Assembly: GCA_001603075.1 (NCBI GenBank)
Contig: LVBB01000124.1
Span: forward strand, 1-40,532
Reading direction: 5' to 3'
DNA: 40,532 bases
Source of the DNA: Phycisphaerales bacterium Planc_01
GTDB lineage: Bacteria; Planctomycetota; Phycisphaerae; Sedimentisphaerales; Anaerobacaceae
The notes beneath the pieces are model-generated. The model was not told the origin of the DNA. It saw only the letters and a program-made list of their open reading frames with translations, and made no database searches. Both the position numbers and the translations under genes were made by a program. Positions 9,312-17,606 of the stretch are shown here, piece by piece. How positions within the stretch are numbered: position 1 is the first letter of the stretch; the number at the start of each line of letters is the position of its first letter.

Positions 9312-9634
9312 GTTGATATAGATACTGTCAGGGGTCGTTTGTGCCCCACGCATATTCGGGGGCATCCCCTGCGAGTAGCGACCGGGGGTTATCGTAACCT
9401 ATGGGCGGTGCGCGCGGTGTCGAATCGACGCGCGGACGCTCACGGGCTTCCGGTCCAACGGTGGCGCCTTGTGCGTCGACGGGGCGGCTGGCCGTTGAGG
9501 GTGGAACGACCATGTTGGAGTACGATTCCCCTCGGGAGGAGGGTCTTGAGGGCAAGGACGTATGCATGGAGCCGCGCCTTGAATGGCGTGGATGCAGCGT
9601 CCCCCCGGCCGGGCGAAGCTTGGTGGAGTGAATT

Positions 9635-9663
9635 CAGGGATCGGCCGTGATTGGCCGTCCCTG
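9635..9663 (+). promoter_or_regulatory. Stable leader hairpin just before the ribosome-binding site
   Basis: CAGGGATCGGCC (9635-9646) pairs with GGCCGTCCCTG (9653-9663) over 11 bp with one bulged T and a 6-nt loop. The Shine-Dalgarno AAGGGAGGAG begins only 11 bases later. No T-tract follows, so it is not an intrinsic terminator. It may influence translation or RNA stability. Confidence 0.55.
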
Positions 9664-9690
9664 GCGTGTTGTGAAGGGAGGAGAGTCGTT

Positions 9691-10506
9691 ATGTTGATAG
9701 CTGAGGGTGATGTATCCGTACGGACACCGTGTATTCCCAGGGCGATTAACGTGGCGGGCGTTCCTGTTGTCCCGTTTGAATCGTACGAGCATGCTCTGGC
9801 ATGCATTGAAGCGACAGTGGCGGCACGCGAGAAGACGTTCTGGGTGGCAATCAACCCCCAGAAGTGTTTTCGTGCCTGGCACGAAGGGGGGCTGCTGGAT
9901 CTCCTGAATCGTGCGGACGTTGGAATCTGCGACGGCGTCGGCGTCTCGATTGCGGCTCGGATTCTGCATGGACAGGGTATCAAGCGGTGCACCGGCTGCG
10001 ATTTGTTCTTGAGGATCGTGCCACATGCCGCCAAGAAAGGCTGGGGGGTCTTTCTGCTCGGCGCTTCGCCCGAATCGAACGCCGAAGCCTGTGCCAAACT
10101 TCAGGAAGCGTATCCTGATCTGAGAATCGTCGGTCATCAAGACGGCTACTTCAAAGACTCGGCTCAGGTGGTTTCACATATTAACTCCAGTGGGGCGGAC
10201 CTGCTGTTCGTTGCCATGGGGTCACCGACGCAGGAGTACTGGATCGCCGAGCACCGTGAGAAGATCAACGCACCATTCTGCATGGGCGTGGGAGGGAGCT
10301 TCGACGTGGTCTCTGGTACGATCCGAAGGGCGCCGGCGATCTTCCGACGGACGGGAACGGAGTGGCTGTTTCAACTGGTGACCGAACCTCACAAGAGGTT
10401 CCGAAGACAGACCGTATACGTTCCATTCATGCTACGCGTGCTCTCCAAGAGGCTCGTTGGGTCCGTCGGCGCCAGCCAATGGACGACGAAGCCCGCCCGG
10501 CAGTAA
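9691..10506 (+). CDS. WecG/TagA/CpsF-family glycosyltransferase (GT26)
   Basis: This 271-aa protein is in the family that transfers N-acetyl-mannosaminuronic acid, N-acetylmannosamine or related sugars onto a lipid-linked sugar at the inner face of the cytoplasmic membrane. Family signatures are visible: WVAINPQK near the N-terminus, RADVGICDGVGVS, GWGVFLLGASPE, DLLFVAMGSPTQEYW and GVGGSFDVVSGTIRRAP. The open frame extends 36 codons further upstream, but the ATG at 9691 has a strong Shine-Dalgarno (AAGGGAGGAG, 7-nt spacing) and matches the expected N-terminus. It is the first EPS gene, behind a strong promoter and a long leader. A gap of over 700 bp to the kinase gene, with its own promoter, suggests a separate unit. 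The sugar used cannot be told. Confidence 0.92.
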   Translation: MLIAEGDVSVRTPCIPRAINVAGVPVVPFESYEHALACIEATVAAREKTFWVAINPQKCFRAWHEGGLLDLLNRADVGICDGVGVSIAARILHGQGIKRCTGCDLFLRIVPHAAKKGWGVFLLGASPESNAEACAKLQEAYPDLRIVGHQDGYFKDSAQVVSHINSSGADLLFVAMGSPTQEYWIAEHREKINAPFCMGVGGSFDVVSGTIRRAPAIFRRTGTEWLFQLVTEPHKRFRRQTVYVPFMLRVLSKRLVGSVGASQWTTKPARQ

Positions 10507-10592
10507 ACGAATCCGACAGTCCTCCCATCCTGGGAACGTCGTCCTATATTCGAGGTTTTCTCGGTCCCGGCAAGAGGACGGAGGGACTCGCT

Positions 10593-10751
10593 ATGACGGA
10601 GATGGCGTACTTCCCAACGACGGCATCACGAGTGTGTGCCCGCGCGATCACTCCAAAGCTCTGTGGGGGAGACGGAATTTGCCACGATTTGAAAAGTCGC
10701 CTCTCGTTTGTGACGAATTATCTTCCGTGTCAGGCTCGACCGATCGACTGA
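10593..10751 (+). CDS. Possible small Cys-containing protein
   Basis: This 52-codon frame begins at an ATG with a strong Shine-Dalgarno (GGAGGG at 10580-10585, 7-nt spacing), better than those of many genes in this locus. The product has four Cys (in RVCAR, KLCGG, GICHD and LPCQA), no clear transmembrane helix and no signal peptide. It resembles nothing I recognise. It lies in the spacer between two EPS genes, before the promoter of the second. The support is the ribosome-binding site and the frame only, so it may be chance. Confidence 0.4.
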   Translation: MTEMAYFPTTASRVCARAITPKLCGGDGICHDLKSRLSFVTNYLPCQARPID

Positions 10752-10855
10752 GACCCTCAGGAGTTCGTGCGCGGGCCGCCGGCATGCGACCGAAAGGTGC
10801 GAGCCCGTCGGGGCGTCGCGGTCCCCGTAAGGGGAGCAGACGGCACGAATGGAGC

Positions 10856-10884
10856 TTGACGGGCCATCGATCGTTGTACATTAT
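10856..10884 (+). promoter_or_regulatory. Predicted promoter of the Wzc-like gene and main EPS operon
   Basis: TTGACG (10856-10861) and CATTAT (10879-10884) are separated by 17 bases. Transcription would start about 335 nt before the ATG at 11229, again giving a long leader. Confidence 0.55.
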
Positions 10885-11228
10885 CGGCAGCAGGGCATTT
10901 CAGGGATGGCGAAGAGGTGCCGGCAGGTTCTCTGACGGCGTTTCTCACGGACAGACATGGACGGAAGGTCGCAGAAAAGCCTCCATTGCCTGGGGGATTC
11001 TGCTCCGGGCGGAAGGCGTTGATTCCGACCCAGGCCAATCACGGAGGAAGGCCAAGACGCAACCGACGGAGACGGAGTCTGCGCCGCCCGTGAGGCGGGA
11101 TGCAGATGACGGCTCGGCTTGGCGTGCCCGAGTAGCCTGGACGCGAGGCCCCACATTCGAAAGGTGAGTAGCCCAGTGGCAATCTCAAAGGCGATGACAA
11201 CAGACCGAAAACTGAGCGTGGTGAGAAG

Positions 11229-13682
11229 ATGAGCCTGGACCAACCGAATGATCCGGCGGGGCGGGAAGTTCAGCACCCTCTGGACCCGATCGCACGCAAC
11301 GAGAAGGACACCCCCAACCGGTCGGACGGTCGCACGAAGATCAGCCGGGTGGTGGACGTCCTGATGTCCGACGGATCGTCCCGTGAGGCCATTCAGCCGG
11401 CGGAAGTCAGCCGACGCGGGGCAACACCCGCGACGGCAGCGGTCGCCGCTGTTCCGGCGGATCGCCCGTGGGGCGTCGCCTCGGCCGGACCGGGTACGAG
11501 GTCTTCGATGGAATTCCTCATGTCCGTCCTGCGGTTCAAATGGACGATTGTCCTCGTCTCGATTCTCGTTTCGGCGCCCATCATCGCGGCGATATGGACG
11601 CAGACCGTGCCGAAGTACCAGGCCCGTGGTGAAATCCGCATTCGGCCGATCATCCCGCGTCTGGTCTTTCGGACCGAAGACAGCGGTCCGATTCCCTTCT
11701 ACGATTCGTTCGTCAATACCCAAGTCTCTATCATCCGAAGTCTGACGGTCCTGAACCGTGTGCTGGAGCAGAGGGACGTCCAGGAGACGCAATGGTACAG
11801 AGATCCGCCGCAGTTGCTCAAGGAGCGGATCAGCGGCAATGCGATCCCACCGATGGAACGACTGCGGGAAAGTCTTTCGGTCCGGCCGCGCCCGCGAACC
11901 GAGATCATCGATATCTCGTTCACTGACGCCAGCGCCCCGGACGCCAAGACCATCGTCAACGCGGTGGTGAACCAGTACATCAAGTACATCGGCGAGAGGT
12001 CGGATGAGACGGCCGATGCACTCTATCGCCAACTCATGGAACAGCACCGATCGCTGGAAACGGAGATCCAGAGCCGCGAACGGGTCTCCGCAGACCTGCG
12101 TAAGGAACTCGGGACGGAGATGCCGCAGGAACTGGTCTCGAGCAAGCGGATGCGTCTGGATGAGACGCGCGCGCGGCTCGACGATTTGCGAAGCCGGATC
12201 ACGATCCTCGAATGGGAAATGCAGCAGATTGCTGTCCAGGGCAACGACGGGGCCGTTGGTGGAGTCGAAGGCGAAGAGCCGGACCAGCCCAGGTACTACG
12301 TCGATGCCGAATGGCGCAAGCTCGACACGGATATCAAGACGATCCAGCACCGAATGGCCACAAGCGTGGCTGGGCCAAGCCATCCAGCGGCGATTCGACT
12401 CCAGAAAGACCTGGAGTTTGCCAAGGAACTGCGTGCCGAACGTGAGGCGCAACTGGATGAACTCTGGCGAGACCGCCTGCGAGGCACGGCTCGAATCCCC
12501 ATGACCTTCGGCGATCCAAGCGGCGCCTCACAGAACGACGTGGGGGTCCCGTTGGAGCATCAGTTGGCCCGGGCCAGGCAGGAAGAGCAGCTTCTGGCGG
12601 TGGAAGTCGAGAAGCAGCAGGGCGAATTCAAGGCGCTGTTCGACAGGACACAGGCTCTCGAACGGGAGAACAACGCCTTACAGCACAAGCGAACGTTGTT
12701 CGATGCGGTTCGTCAACGCCTGGAAGAGAAGAACATGGAACGAAATGTCCCCGGTTCCATCGAGGTGCTGATGGCGGCCTTCGCGCCCAGTCAGCCGACG
12801 GAAGATCGGCGTATCATCTTCACGGTCATGGCACTGGTCTGTGGTGTCGGCTTGGGCAGTGGTACGGCGTTCCTGCGTGCGACCCGGAGTCAGACGATTC
12901 ATGTAGCCAGAGACATCCCGCAGCCGCTGAAGGTCCCGTTCCTCGGGCAGATCCCGCTGGTTACGGCCACGAGGCCGCCGGGCAAGTCTCTGTGCAACGA
13001 GCTCGAGCAGAACCACTTCATGCTGAACGAGTCGATTCGTGTCCTGCGAACGGCGCTGTTGGCACGGCTGAGCGGACGCAGCGGCGCCACCGTGCTGGTC
13101 ACCAGCGCCAATGAAGGCACGGGCAAATCGAGCTTCACGATGGTCCTGGGCAAGAGTCTGGCCCAGACCGGCAAGAAGGTTCTCATGATCGACACCGACT
13201 TCCACAAGGAAACCCTCTCGAAGCGATTCGACCTGGGCGATCAGCCGGGCTTCGTGGAAATCCTGCGAGATAAGACGATCGGCAAACTCCCGATCTATCC
13301 CACCAAGACCCCCGGCCTGGAGGTCATGCCGGTGGGCAATCGCAGCAATGGCGAAACGACCTTCGACGAGATCGCCAATGGCGCGTTCAAGTCGTGCATC
13401 AGCCGGGTGCGCAGACAAGGCCATTACGATGTGATCCTGCTCGATGCCTCCCCGATCCTGCCGGTGGCGGACGCGACAATCCTTGCCGGACAGGTCGACG
13501 GTACGGTGATGGTCGAGCGAGAGCAGGTCTCGCAGCGCGCCCACGTCCTTAGCGCCATGGCCCGCCTGCATGCGGCCGGCGGCACCATGCTCGGCACCGT
13601 CTTCGTCGGTTCCCTGGAGCCCCAGGGCTACGGCTACGGTTATGGTTACGGCTACGGCCCGAAGAAGAAACGGTCGTCGTGA
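11229..13682 (+). CDS. Wzc-like polysaccharide co-polymerase with tyrosine autokinase domain
   Basis: This 817-aa inner-membrane protein controls EPS chain length and export. It has an N-terminal cytoplasmic extension of about 95 residues, a first transmembrane helix (about 105-125), a Wzz-type periplasmic region, long coiled-coil stretches (about 255-310 and 440-515), and a second helix at about 528-548. The C-terminal BY-kinase has Walker A ANEGTGKSS (about 626-634), Walker A' VLMIDTD (about 652) and Walker B VILLDASP (about 736). The tail ends in five Gly-Tyr units (Tyr 801, 803, 805, 807, 809) and a basic end, the expected autophosphorylation cluster. Kinase and co-polymerase are fused, as in Wzc of Gram-negatives. 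The ATG has only a weak GGTGAG upstream. Confidence 0.93.
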   Translation: MSLDQPNDPAGREVQHPLDPIARNEKDTPNRSDGRTKISRVVDVLMSDGSSREAIQPAEVSRRGATPATAAVAAVPADRPWGVASAGPGTRSSMEFLMSVLRFKWTIVLVSILVSAPIIAAIWTQTVPKYQARGEIRIRPIIPRLVFRTEDSGPIPFYDSFVNTQVSIIRSLTVLNRVLEQRDVQETQWYRDPPQLLKERISGNAIPPMERLRESLSVRPRPRTEIIDISFTDASAPDAKTIVNAVVNQYIKYIGERSDETADALYRQLMEQHRSLETEIQSRERVSADLRKELGTEMPQELVSSKRMRLDETRARLDDLRSRITILEWEMQQIAVQGNDGAVGGVEGEEPDQPRYYVDAEWRKLDTDIKTIQHRMATSVAGPSHPAAIRLQKDLEFAKELRAEREAQLDELWRDRLRGTARIPMTFGDPSGASQNDVGVPLEHQLARARQEEQLLAVEVEKQQGEFKALFDRTQALERENNALQHKRTLFDAVRQRLEEKNMERNVPGSIEVLMAAFAPSQPTEDRRIIFTVMALVCGVGLGSGTAFLRATRSQTIHVARDIPQPLKVPFLGQIPLVTATRPPGKSLCNELEQNHFMLNESIRVLRTALLARLSGRSGATVLVTSANEGTGKSSFTMVLGKSLAQTGKKVLMIDTDFHKETLSKRFDLGDQPGFVEILRDKTIGKLPIYPTKTPGLEVMPVGNRSNGETTFDEIANGAFKSCISRVRRQGHYDVILLDASPILPVADATILAGQVDGTVMVEREQVSQRAHVLSAMARLHAAGGTMLGTVFVGSLEPQGYGYGYGYGYGPKKKRSS

Positions 13683-13834
13683 GGCATCCGGGTCGAGATA
13701 GGGCCGGTTGCGATAGCCATGTCCTCGCAATGCGTTCAGAAGCGGCATTCACCCAGCAACGGGAAAGCTTGGACGCAAGACGCCGAACCGATCCAAGATG
13801 GCGGTGAAGTCGTATTATCCCGTCAGGAGTCCCT

Positions 13835-14968
13835 TTGATCCAGCTCATCCTGAGTCTCGACTATGAACTCTTCGGCAATGGCGCCGGCGATGTGATGCGA
13901 GACGTCATCCACCCGACCGATCGCCTCTTGGATATCTGCGATCGACACGGCGCCAAGCTGACGATCATGTTCGAAGTCGGCGAGTACTGGGCCTTCGAGC
14001 GATACGACAGACAATTGCGCCATGAACGCGGCTACTCTCCATACGAAGCGATGAAGACCCAGGCCGTCAATGCAATCGAACGAGGCCACGATGTCCAGTT
14101 GCACCTGCACCCTCAGTGGATTGGGGCCGTGCACGATCGTGGCGTCTGGGAGCTGCGCAACGCCTACTGGCGTTTGGCCGACCTGCCGGGCGGTCTCGGT
14201 AACAAGGACGAACTCATGTCCATTACCGGTGCCCTTCATGCCGGAAAGCAGACGCTGGAAGATATGATCCGACCTGTGAAGGCGGAATACGAGTGCATAT
14301 GCTTCAGGGCGGGCGGCTTCTACGCCCAGCCGTCTCACAAGGTCATCCCTGCTATGAAGAAAGCCGGTCTGAAGGTGGACAGTTCCGTCGTCAGAGGATA
14401 TCGCCGGACCACACCATTCGACGTCGATTATTCGAATGTCCAGACGGACAACGGCTCATGGTGGACGACAGATACCGAACTGGTCGCGGAAGGCACGCCC
14501 GGTGAGAACATTCTGGAACTGCCGGTGGCTTGCAGAATGGAGCCCTATTGGAGCAACTTCAAGCCGGTGGCGTTCCGGGCCGCCATGCAGCGACGGCGAA
14601 TGGAGAAGGCATCGGGGAACGGCAATGCACATGCCAACGCCAGCCCGATCAGTTGCATTCCGTCCGTGGGGACGTTCCTGCGGCGGATGACGGCGAAGTA
14701 TGCCTCTCAGCTTGATTACTGCAAACTCTCTTGCCCGGAAATGCTCAAGCGCCTGAAGGAACTGGACAGCCCCGGAGGAAACCCCGCGGTCATGATCGGC
14801 CACACGAAGGACTTCATCAACGACCGTCACTTCGATGCATTCCTGGCGGCAGTCAGTCGCAGCGAGAGTGTCCGTTGTGTGACCATGTCCGAGAGCGTCT
14901 GGAAGCGAGTGAATTCAGCGGGGGCTTCAAGAAACCCGCAAACGATGGACGCTGGCCACAGAGCATAG
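13835..14968 (+). CDS. Polysaccharide-deacetylase-like protein
   Basis: This 377-aa protein has a NodB-like fold by motif. SLDYE near the N-terminus supplies Asp9, and HLHPQW (His90, His92) matches the metal-binding His pair. FRAGGFYAQPS resembles motif 3 of this family. It may remove acetyl groups from sugars of the polymer or a lipid-linked intermediate. It has no signal peptide, so a cytoplasmic role or substrate is implied. The start is a TTG with AGGAG 5 nt upstream; no ATG fits, because the conserved N-terminal strand begins at once. It lies 152 bp after the kinase gene, and the next gene starts 8 bp after its stop. The deacetylase class is fairly sure, the substrate unknown. Confidence 0.8.
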   Translation: MIQLILSLDYELFGNGAGDVMRDVIHPTDRLLDICDRHGAKLTIMFEVGEYWAFERYDRQLRHERGYSPYEAMKTQAVNAIERGHDVQLHLHPQWIGAVHDRGVWELRNAYWRLADLPGGLGNKDELMSITGALHAGKQTLEDMIRPVKAEYECICFRAGGFYAQPSHKVIPAMKKAGLKVDSSVVRGYRRTTPFDVDYSNVQTDNGSWWTTDTELVAEGTPGENILELPVACRMEPYWSNFKPVAFRAAMQRRRMEKASGNGNAHANASPISCIPSVGTFLRRMTAKYASQLDYCKLSCPEMLKRLKELDSPGGNPAVMIGHTKDFINDRHFDAFLAAVSRSESVRCVTMSESVWKRVNSAGASRNPQTMDAGHRA

Positions 14969-14976
14969 CGACAATC

Positions 14977-16176
14977 ATGAACGTCACATCCCACTTGGAC
15001 AACTTGAAAGCCTTCGTCGAGGCGGCCGACTATGCGGGGTACGATCCCTACGATGCGCTGAACAGTCCGTTGCTTCGTATGCTTGGCGACAGGTCGAAGA
15101 TGCTGCGGATGGCCTTCACGCAACTCCTGCGCCGCTCGCCCGTGAACCTGCGTCCGTTGCTGGGTGTCAGGAAGGGACACAACCCCAAGGGCATCGGCCT
15201 GTTCCTCTGGGGATACGCCAAGCTGTACAAGCTCCACGGCCGCGACGAAGACCTGAAGAGAATGCATTACCTTCTCGACCTGCTTGAAGGCCTGAAGTCC
15301 ACGAACTGTTCCGGAAACGCCTGGGGCTACAATTTCGACTGGCAATCGCGGGCCTTCTTCCGGCCGCGCGGGACACCGACCATCGTCAACAGCGCGTTCA
15401 TCGGCCATGCCCTGTTGGACTGCTACGAGTACACGGGTTTGCAGAAGGCGCTGGACATGGCCGTGCCCATCAAGGACTTCATCCTGAACGATCTGCATCG
15501 AACGCACGAAGGCGACACCTTCTGTTTCAGCTATACGCCGGCCGATACCGATGTGGTCCACAACGCCAACATGCTGGGCGCATCCGTCCTGGCCCGGCTG
15601 AATCGCTATGCCGACGATCCCCGCTGCGAAGACGCGGCCGTCTCGAGCCTGGCCTTCTCGATGAAGTACCAGCAGAACGATGGCTCCTGGTATTACGGCA
15701 ACACTCGTGCATACAGGTGGATTGATTCGTTCCACACGGGTTTCAATCTACAGGCTCTGAAGTACATCCTCGACGAGGGCCATGCCGGCGAGTACGCCGA
15801 CGCCTATGAAAAGGGCGTGCGATTCTATGCCGAGCGTTTCTTCCTGGCCGATGGCACGCCCAAGTACTACCACGACCAGGTCTACCCGATCGACATCCAC
15901 GCCCCGGCTCAGGCGATCTGTTTCTTCTCTCAGGCCGGTGAGCGGTACAAAGACCTCGCCGACCGAATCCTGACCTGGACGCTCGCGAACATGTTCAGTT
16001 GCAAGGGCCACGCCTGGTTCCGAAAGACCCGGTACGGTACCAACCGCATCCCCTACATGCGCTGGTCCCAAGCCTGGGCCTTCCACGCCCTGACCGAACA
16101 CCTGCTCGCCACGGCAGAAGCCAGGCCGGCACAGCATCTCCAACCAGACGGAGCGAATCTGAGCCTCAGCAACTGA
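14977..16176 (+). CDS. Putative alpha/alpha-barrel EPS-locus protein
   Basis: This 399-aa protein is rich in helices, with repeated Trp/Tyr/Gly motifs (GNAWGYNFDWQS, NDGSWYYGN, HAWFRKTRYG) and buried helices spaced as in six-hairpin (alpha/alpha toroid) proteins such as prenyltransferase/cyclase-like or glycoside-hydrolase-type barrels. Similar proteins occur in bacterial EPS clusters, but I cannot assign an activity. There is no signal peptide or membrane segment. The ATG at 14977 follows the deacetylase stop by 8 bases. The open frame extends further upstream, but only by overlapping the deacetylase gene. A role in binding or modifying polysaccharide is an inference from context. Confidence 0.75.
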   Translation: MNVTSHLDNLKAFVEAADYAGYDPYDALNSPLLRMLGDRSKMLRMAFTQLLRRSPVNLRPLLGVRKGHNPKGIGLFLWGYAKLYKLHGRDEDLKRMHYLLDLLEGLKSTNCSGNAWGYNFDWQSRAFFRPRGTPTIVNSAFIGHALLDCYEYTGLQKALDMAVPIKDFILNDLHRTHEGDTFCFSYTPADTDVVHNANMLGASVLARLNRYADDPRCEDAAVSSLAFSMKYQQNDGSWYYGNTRAYRWIDSFHTGFNLQALKYILDEGHAGEYADAYEKGVRFYAERFFLADGTPKYYHDQVYPIDIHAPAQAICFFSQAGERYKDLADRILTWTLANMFSCKGHAWFRKTRYGTNRIPYMRWSQAWAFHALTEHLLATAEARPAQHLQPDGANLSLSN

Positions 16177-16178
16177 TC

Positions 16179-17606
16179 ATGAGCATTCGCATAACAGCCC
16201 TGTACCTCGTAGTAGCCGGCCTTTCCATTTATGCATGGAAGGACTGGTTCAAAAGCCTCTGCGGCTTGATCCTGCTGATGGGAGTCATCGAGCACGAGGA
16301 CATGCCGAAGACCATGCTGGGCATCCAGGGTCTGAACCTGTGGAATATCCTGTTCCTGATGATCCTCCTGGCCTGGATCGCCAGTCGACGCCGTGACAAC
16401 CTCACCTGGGACATGCCTCGCCATGCGAGCGTGTTGCTGATTCTATATCTCGGGGTCATCGTCCTTGGTTTCCTTCGAGCTGTTTTCGACCGCAGCTATC
16501 TCGGCCACTATCCTCTCGCAAGTCTCATCAGCGAAGAACTGATCAACACGGTCAAATGGGTCCTTCCCGGCATTCTGCTCTTCGACGGATGCCGCAGCCG
16601 CAAGCAGGTTGTTATGGCCCTGGTCTGTATCCTCGCGGTGTACCTATTGCTCTCGATGCAGGTGATGAAGCGCATGCCGTTCGAATCGGCTCTTGGCGGC
16701 GAGAATGAGAGGATACAGCGCATTCGTCTGAAAATATGTCTGAGCATCGGCTACAGCGCCCCGAATCTGTCCGCCATATTGGCCGGTGCATCCTGGGCGA
16801 TGCTGGCGGCCCTTCCGCTGGTTCACAAGAAGAAGCACTGGCTCCTGCTTCTGGCGGCCGCCGGCATGGTGTCCTTTGGTCAGGCGCTAACGGGTGGTCG
16901 CGCAGGTTACCTGGCCTGGGGGGCCACGGGGCTGACACTGTGCCTCCTGAAATGGCGAAAGTACCTTCTCCTGGCGCCGGTCATGCTGATCGTGCTGCCG
17001 ATGGTCTTTCCCGGCACGGCCGAACGCATGCTCCAGGGATTCGGACAGACGGACGCAAGTGGAGAGAAGACCGTTAACGACTACGAGATGACGTCTGGCC
17101 GGACGCTGATCTGGCCATACGTCATCGACAAGATCGGTGAATCGCCGGTTGTCGGGCATGGTCGGTTGGCAATGGCTCGCATCGGCCTGCGTGACAAACT
17201 GATGGCGGATTACGGTGAGTCGTTCCCTCATCCGCACAACATGTATCTCCAGACCTTGCTCGATAACGGCATTCTTGGGTCGATTCCTATCTTTCTGTTT
17301 TGGGGGACGATGCTCGTCTATTCGGCTCGATTGTTCCGCAGCCGCAATCGCCTGTACGCCGCGGTCGGCGGCCTGTCGCTATCGCTGATGCTCGCCCAGT
17401 TGTTTGCGGGCATCGGCTCGCAGTATTTCTATCCGACGGCCAGTACCTTGACCGTATGGGCGGCGATGCTGCTTGCTCTGCGCGTGCATGTGGAGGAGAA
17501 ACGCGCCCAGGAGGTGCTGCAAGCCGATTCGGTCTGGGACGTGCCATTGCCGATCCCGGAACGAGAGGTGGCCTACGCCCATGCGGAGGAGGCCGCGTGG
17601 CAGTGA
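16179..17606 (+). CDS. O-antigen ligase/Wzy-like polysaccharide polymerase
   Basis: This 475-aa integral membrane protein has about ten hydrophobic helices. Its main soluble loop (about 290-370) carries the family signature: SGRTLIWPYVIDKIGESPVVGHG, then FPHPHNMYLQTLLDNGILG. In this family that loop faces the periplasm and joins polymer units or ligates chains to an acceptor. In a Wzx/Wzy/Wzc-type cluster it is the expected polymerase. The ATG lies 2 bases after the preceding stop, so the genes are coupled; upstream frame extension is rejected. The C-terminal tail is acidic and soluble. Confidence 0.9.
   Translation: MSIRITALYLVVAGLSIYAWKDWFKSLCGLILLMGVIEHEDMPKTMLGIQGLNLWNILFLMILLAWIASRRRDNLTWDMPRHASVLLILYLGVIVLGFLRAVFDRSYLGHYPLASLISEELINTVKWVLPGILLFDGCRSRKQVVMALVCILAVYLLLSMQVMKRMPFESALGGENERIQRIRLKICLSIGYSAPNLSAILAGASWAMLAALPLVHKKKHWLLLLAAAGMVSFGQALTGGRAGYLAWGATGLTLCLLKWRKYLLLAPVMLIVLPMVFPGTAERMLQGFGQTDASGEKTVNDYEMTSGRTLIWPYVIDKIGESPVVGHGRLAMARIGLRDKLMADYGESFPHPHNMYLQTLLDNGILGSIPIFLFWGTMLVYSARLFRSRNRLYAAVGGLSLSLMLAQLFAGIGSQYFYPTASTLTVWAAMLLALRVHVEEKRAQEVLQADSVWDVPLPIPEREVAYAHAEEAAWQ

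Larger units (their letters stand above)
8994..9690. other. Divergent intergenic region with long EPS leader
   Basis: These 697 bases separate recQ (-) from the first EPS gene (+). They contain one predicted promoter for each direction, at 9044-9072 and 9283-9311. The plus-strand transcript would have a leader of about 370 nt with at least three hairpins: GGGG/CCCC near 9357-9369, one centred on 9426, and a strong one at 9635-9663. A 39-codon open frame at 9512-9631 (ATG, weak upstream GGTGG) could be a leader peptide, but it is not supported well enough to list as a gene. Confidence 0.7.
10507..11228. other. Intergenic region with a small ORF and a second EPS promoter
   Basis: These 722 bases lie between the first glycosyltransferase and the Wzc-like gene. 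They contain a possible 52-aa small protein (10593-10751), a sigma-70-like promoter (10856-10884) and a leader of about 340 nt. A longer open frame across most of it is rejected as Arg/Gly/Ser-rich noise in GC-rich DNA. Confidence 0.65.

Noticed and set aside
9340-9420. A resemblance of the leader to a cyclic-di-GMP (GEMM-I) riboswitch near GTAGCG...GGGTTA
   Set aside because: Only the 3' fragment looks similar; the conserved CACGCACAGGGCAAACC part and the tetraloop-receptor layout are absent.
10960-11010. GGTCGCAGAAAAGCC in the Wzc leader, similar to part of a GEMM motif
   Set aside because: The surrounding stems do not form and the 5' conserved segment is missing.
10457-11167. A 236-codon open frame between the first glycosyltransferase and the kinase gene
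   Set aside because: It overlaps the preceding gene, has no ribosome-binding site, is rich in Arg/Gly/Ser and contains a predicted promoter.
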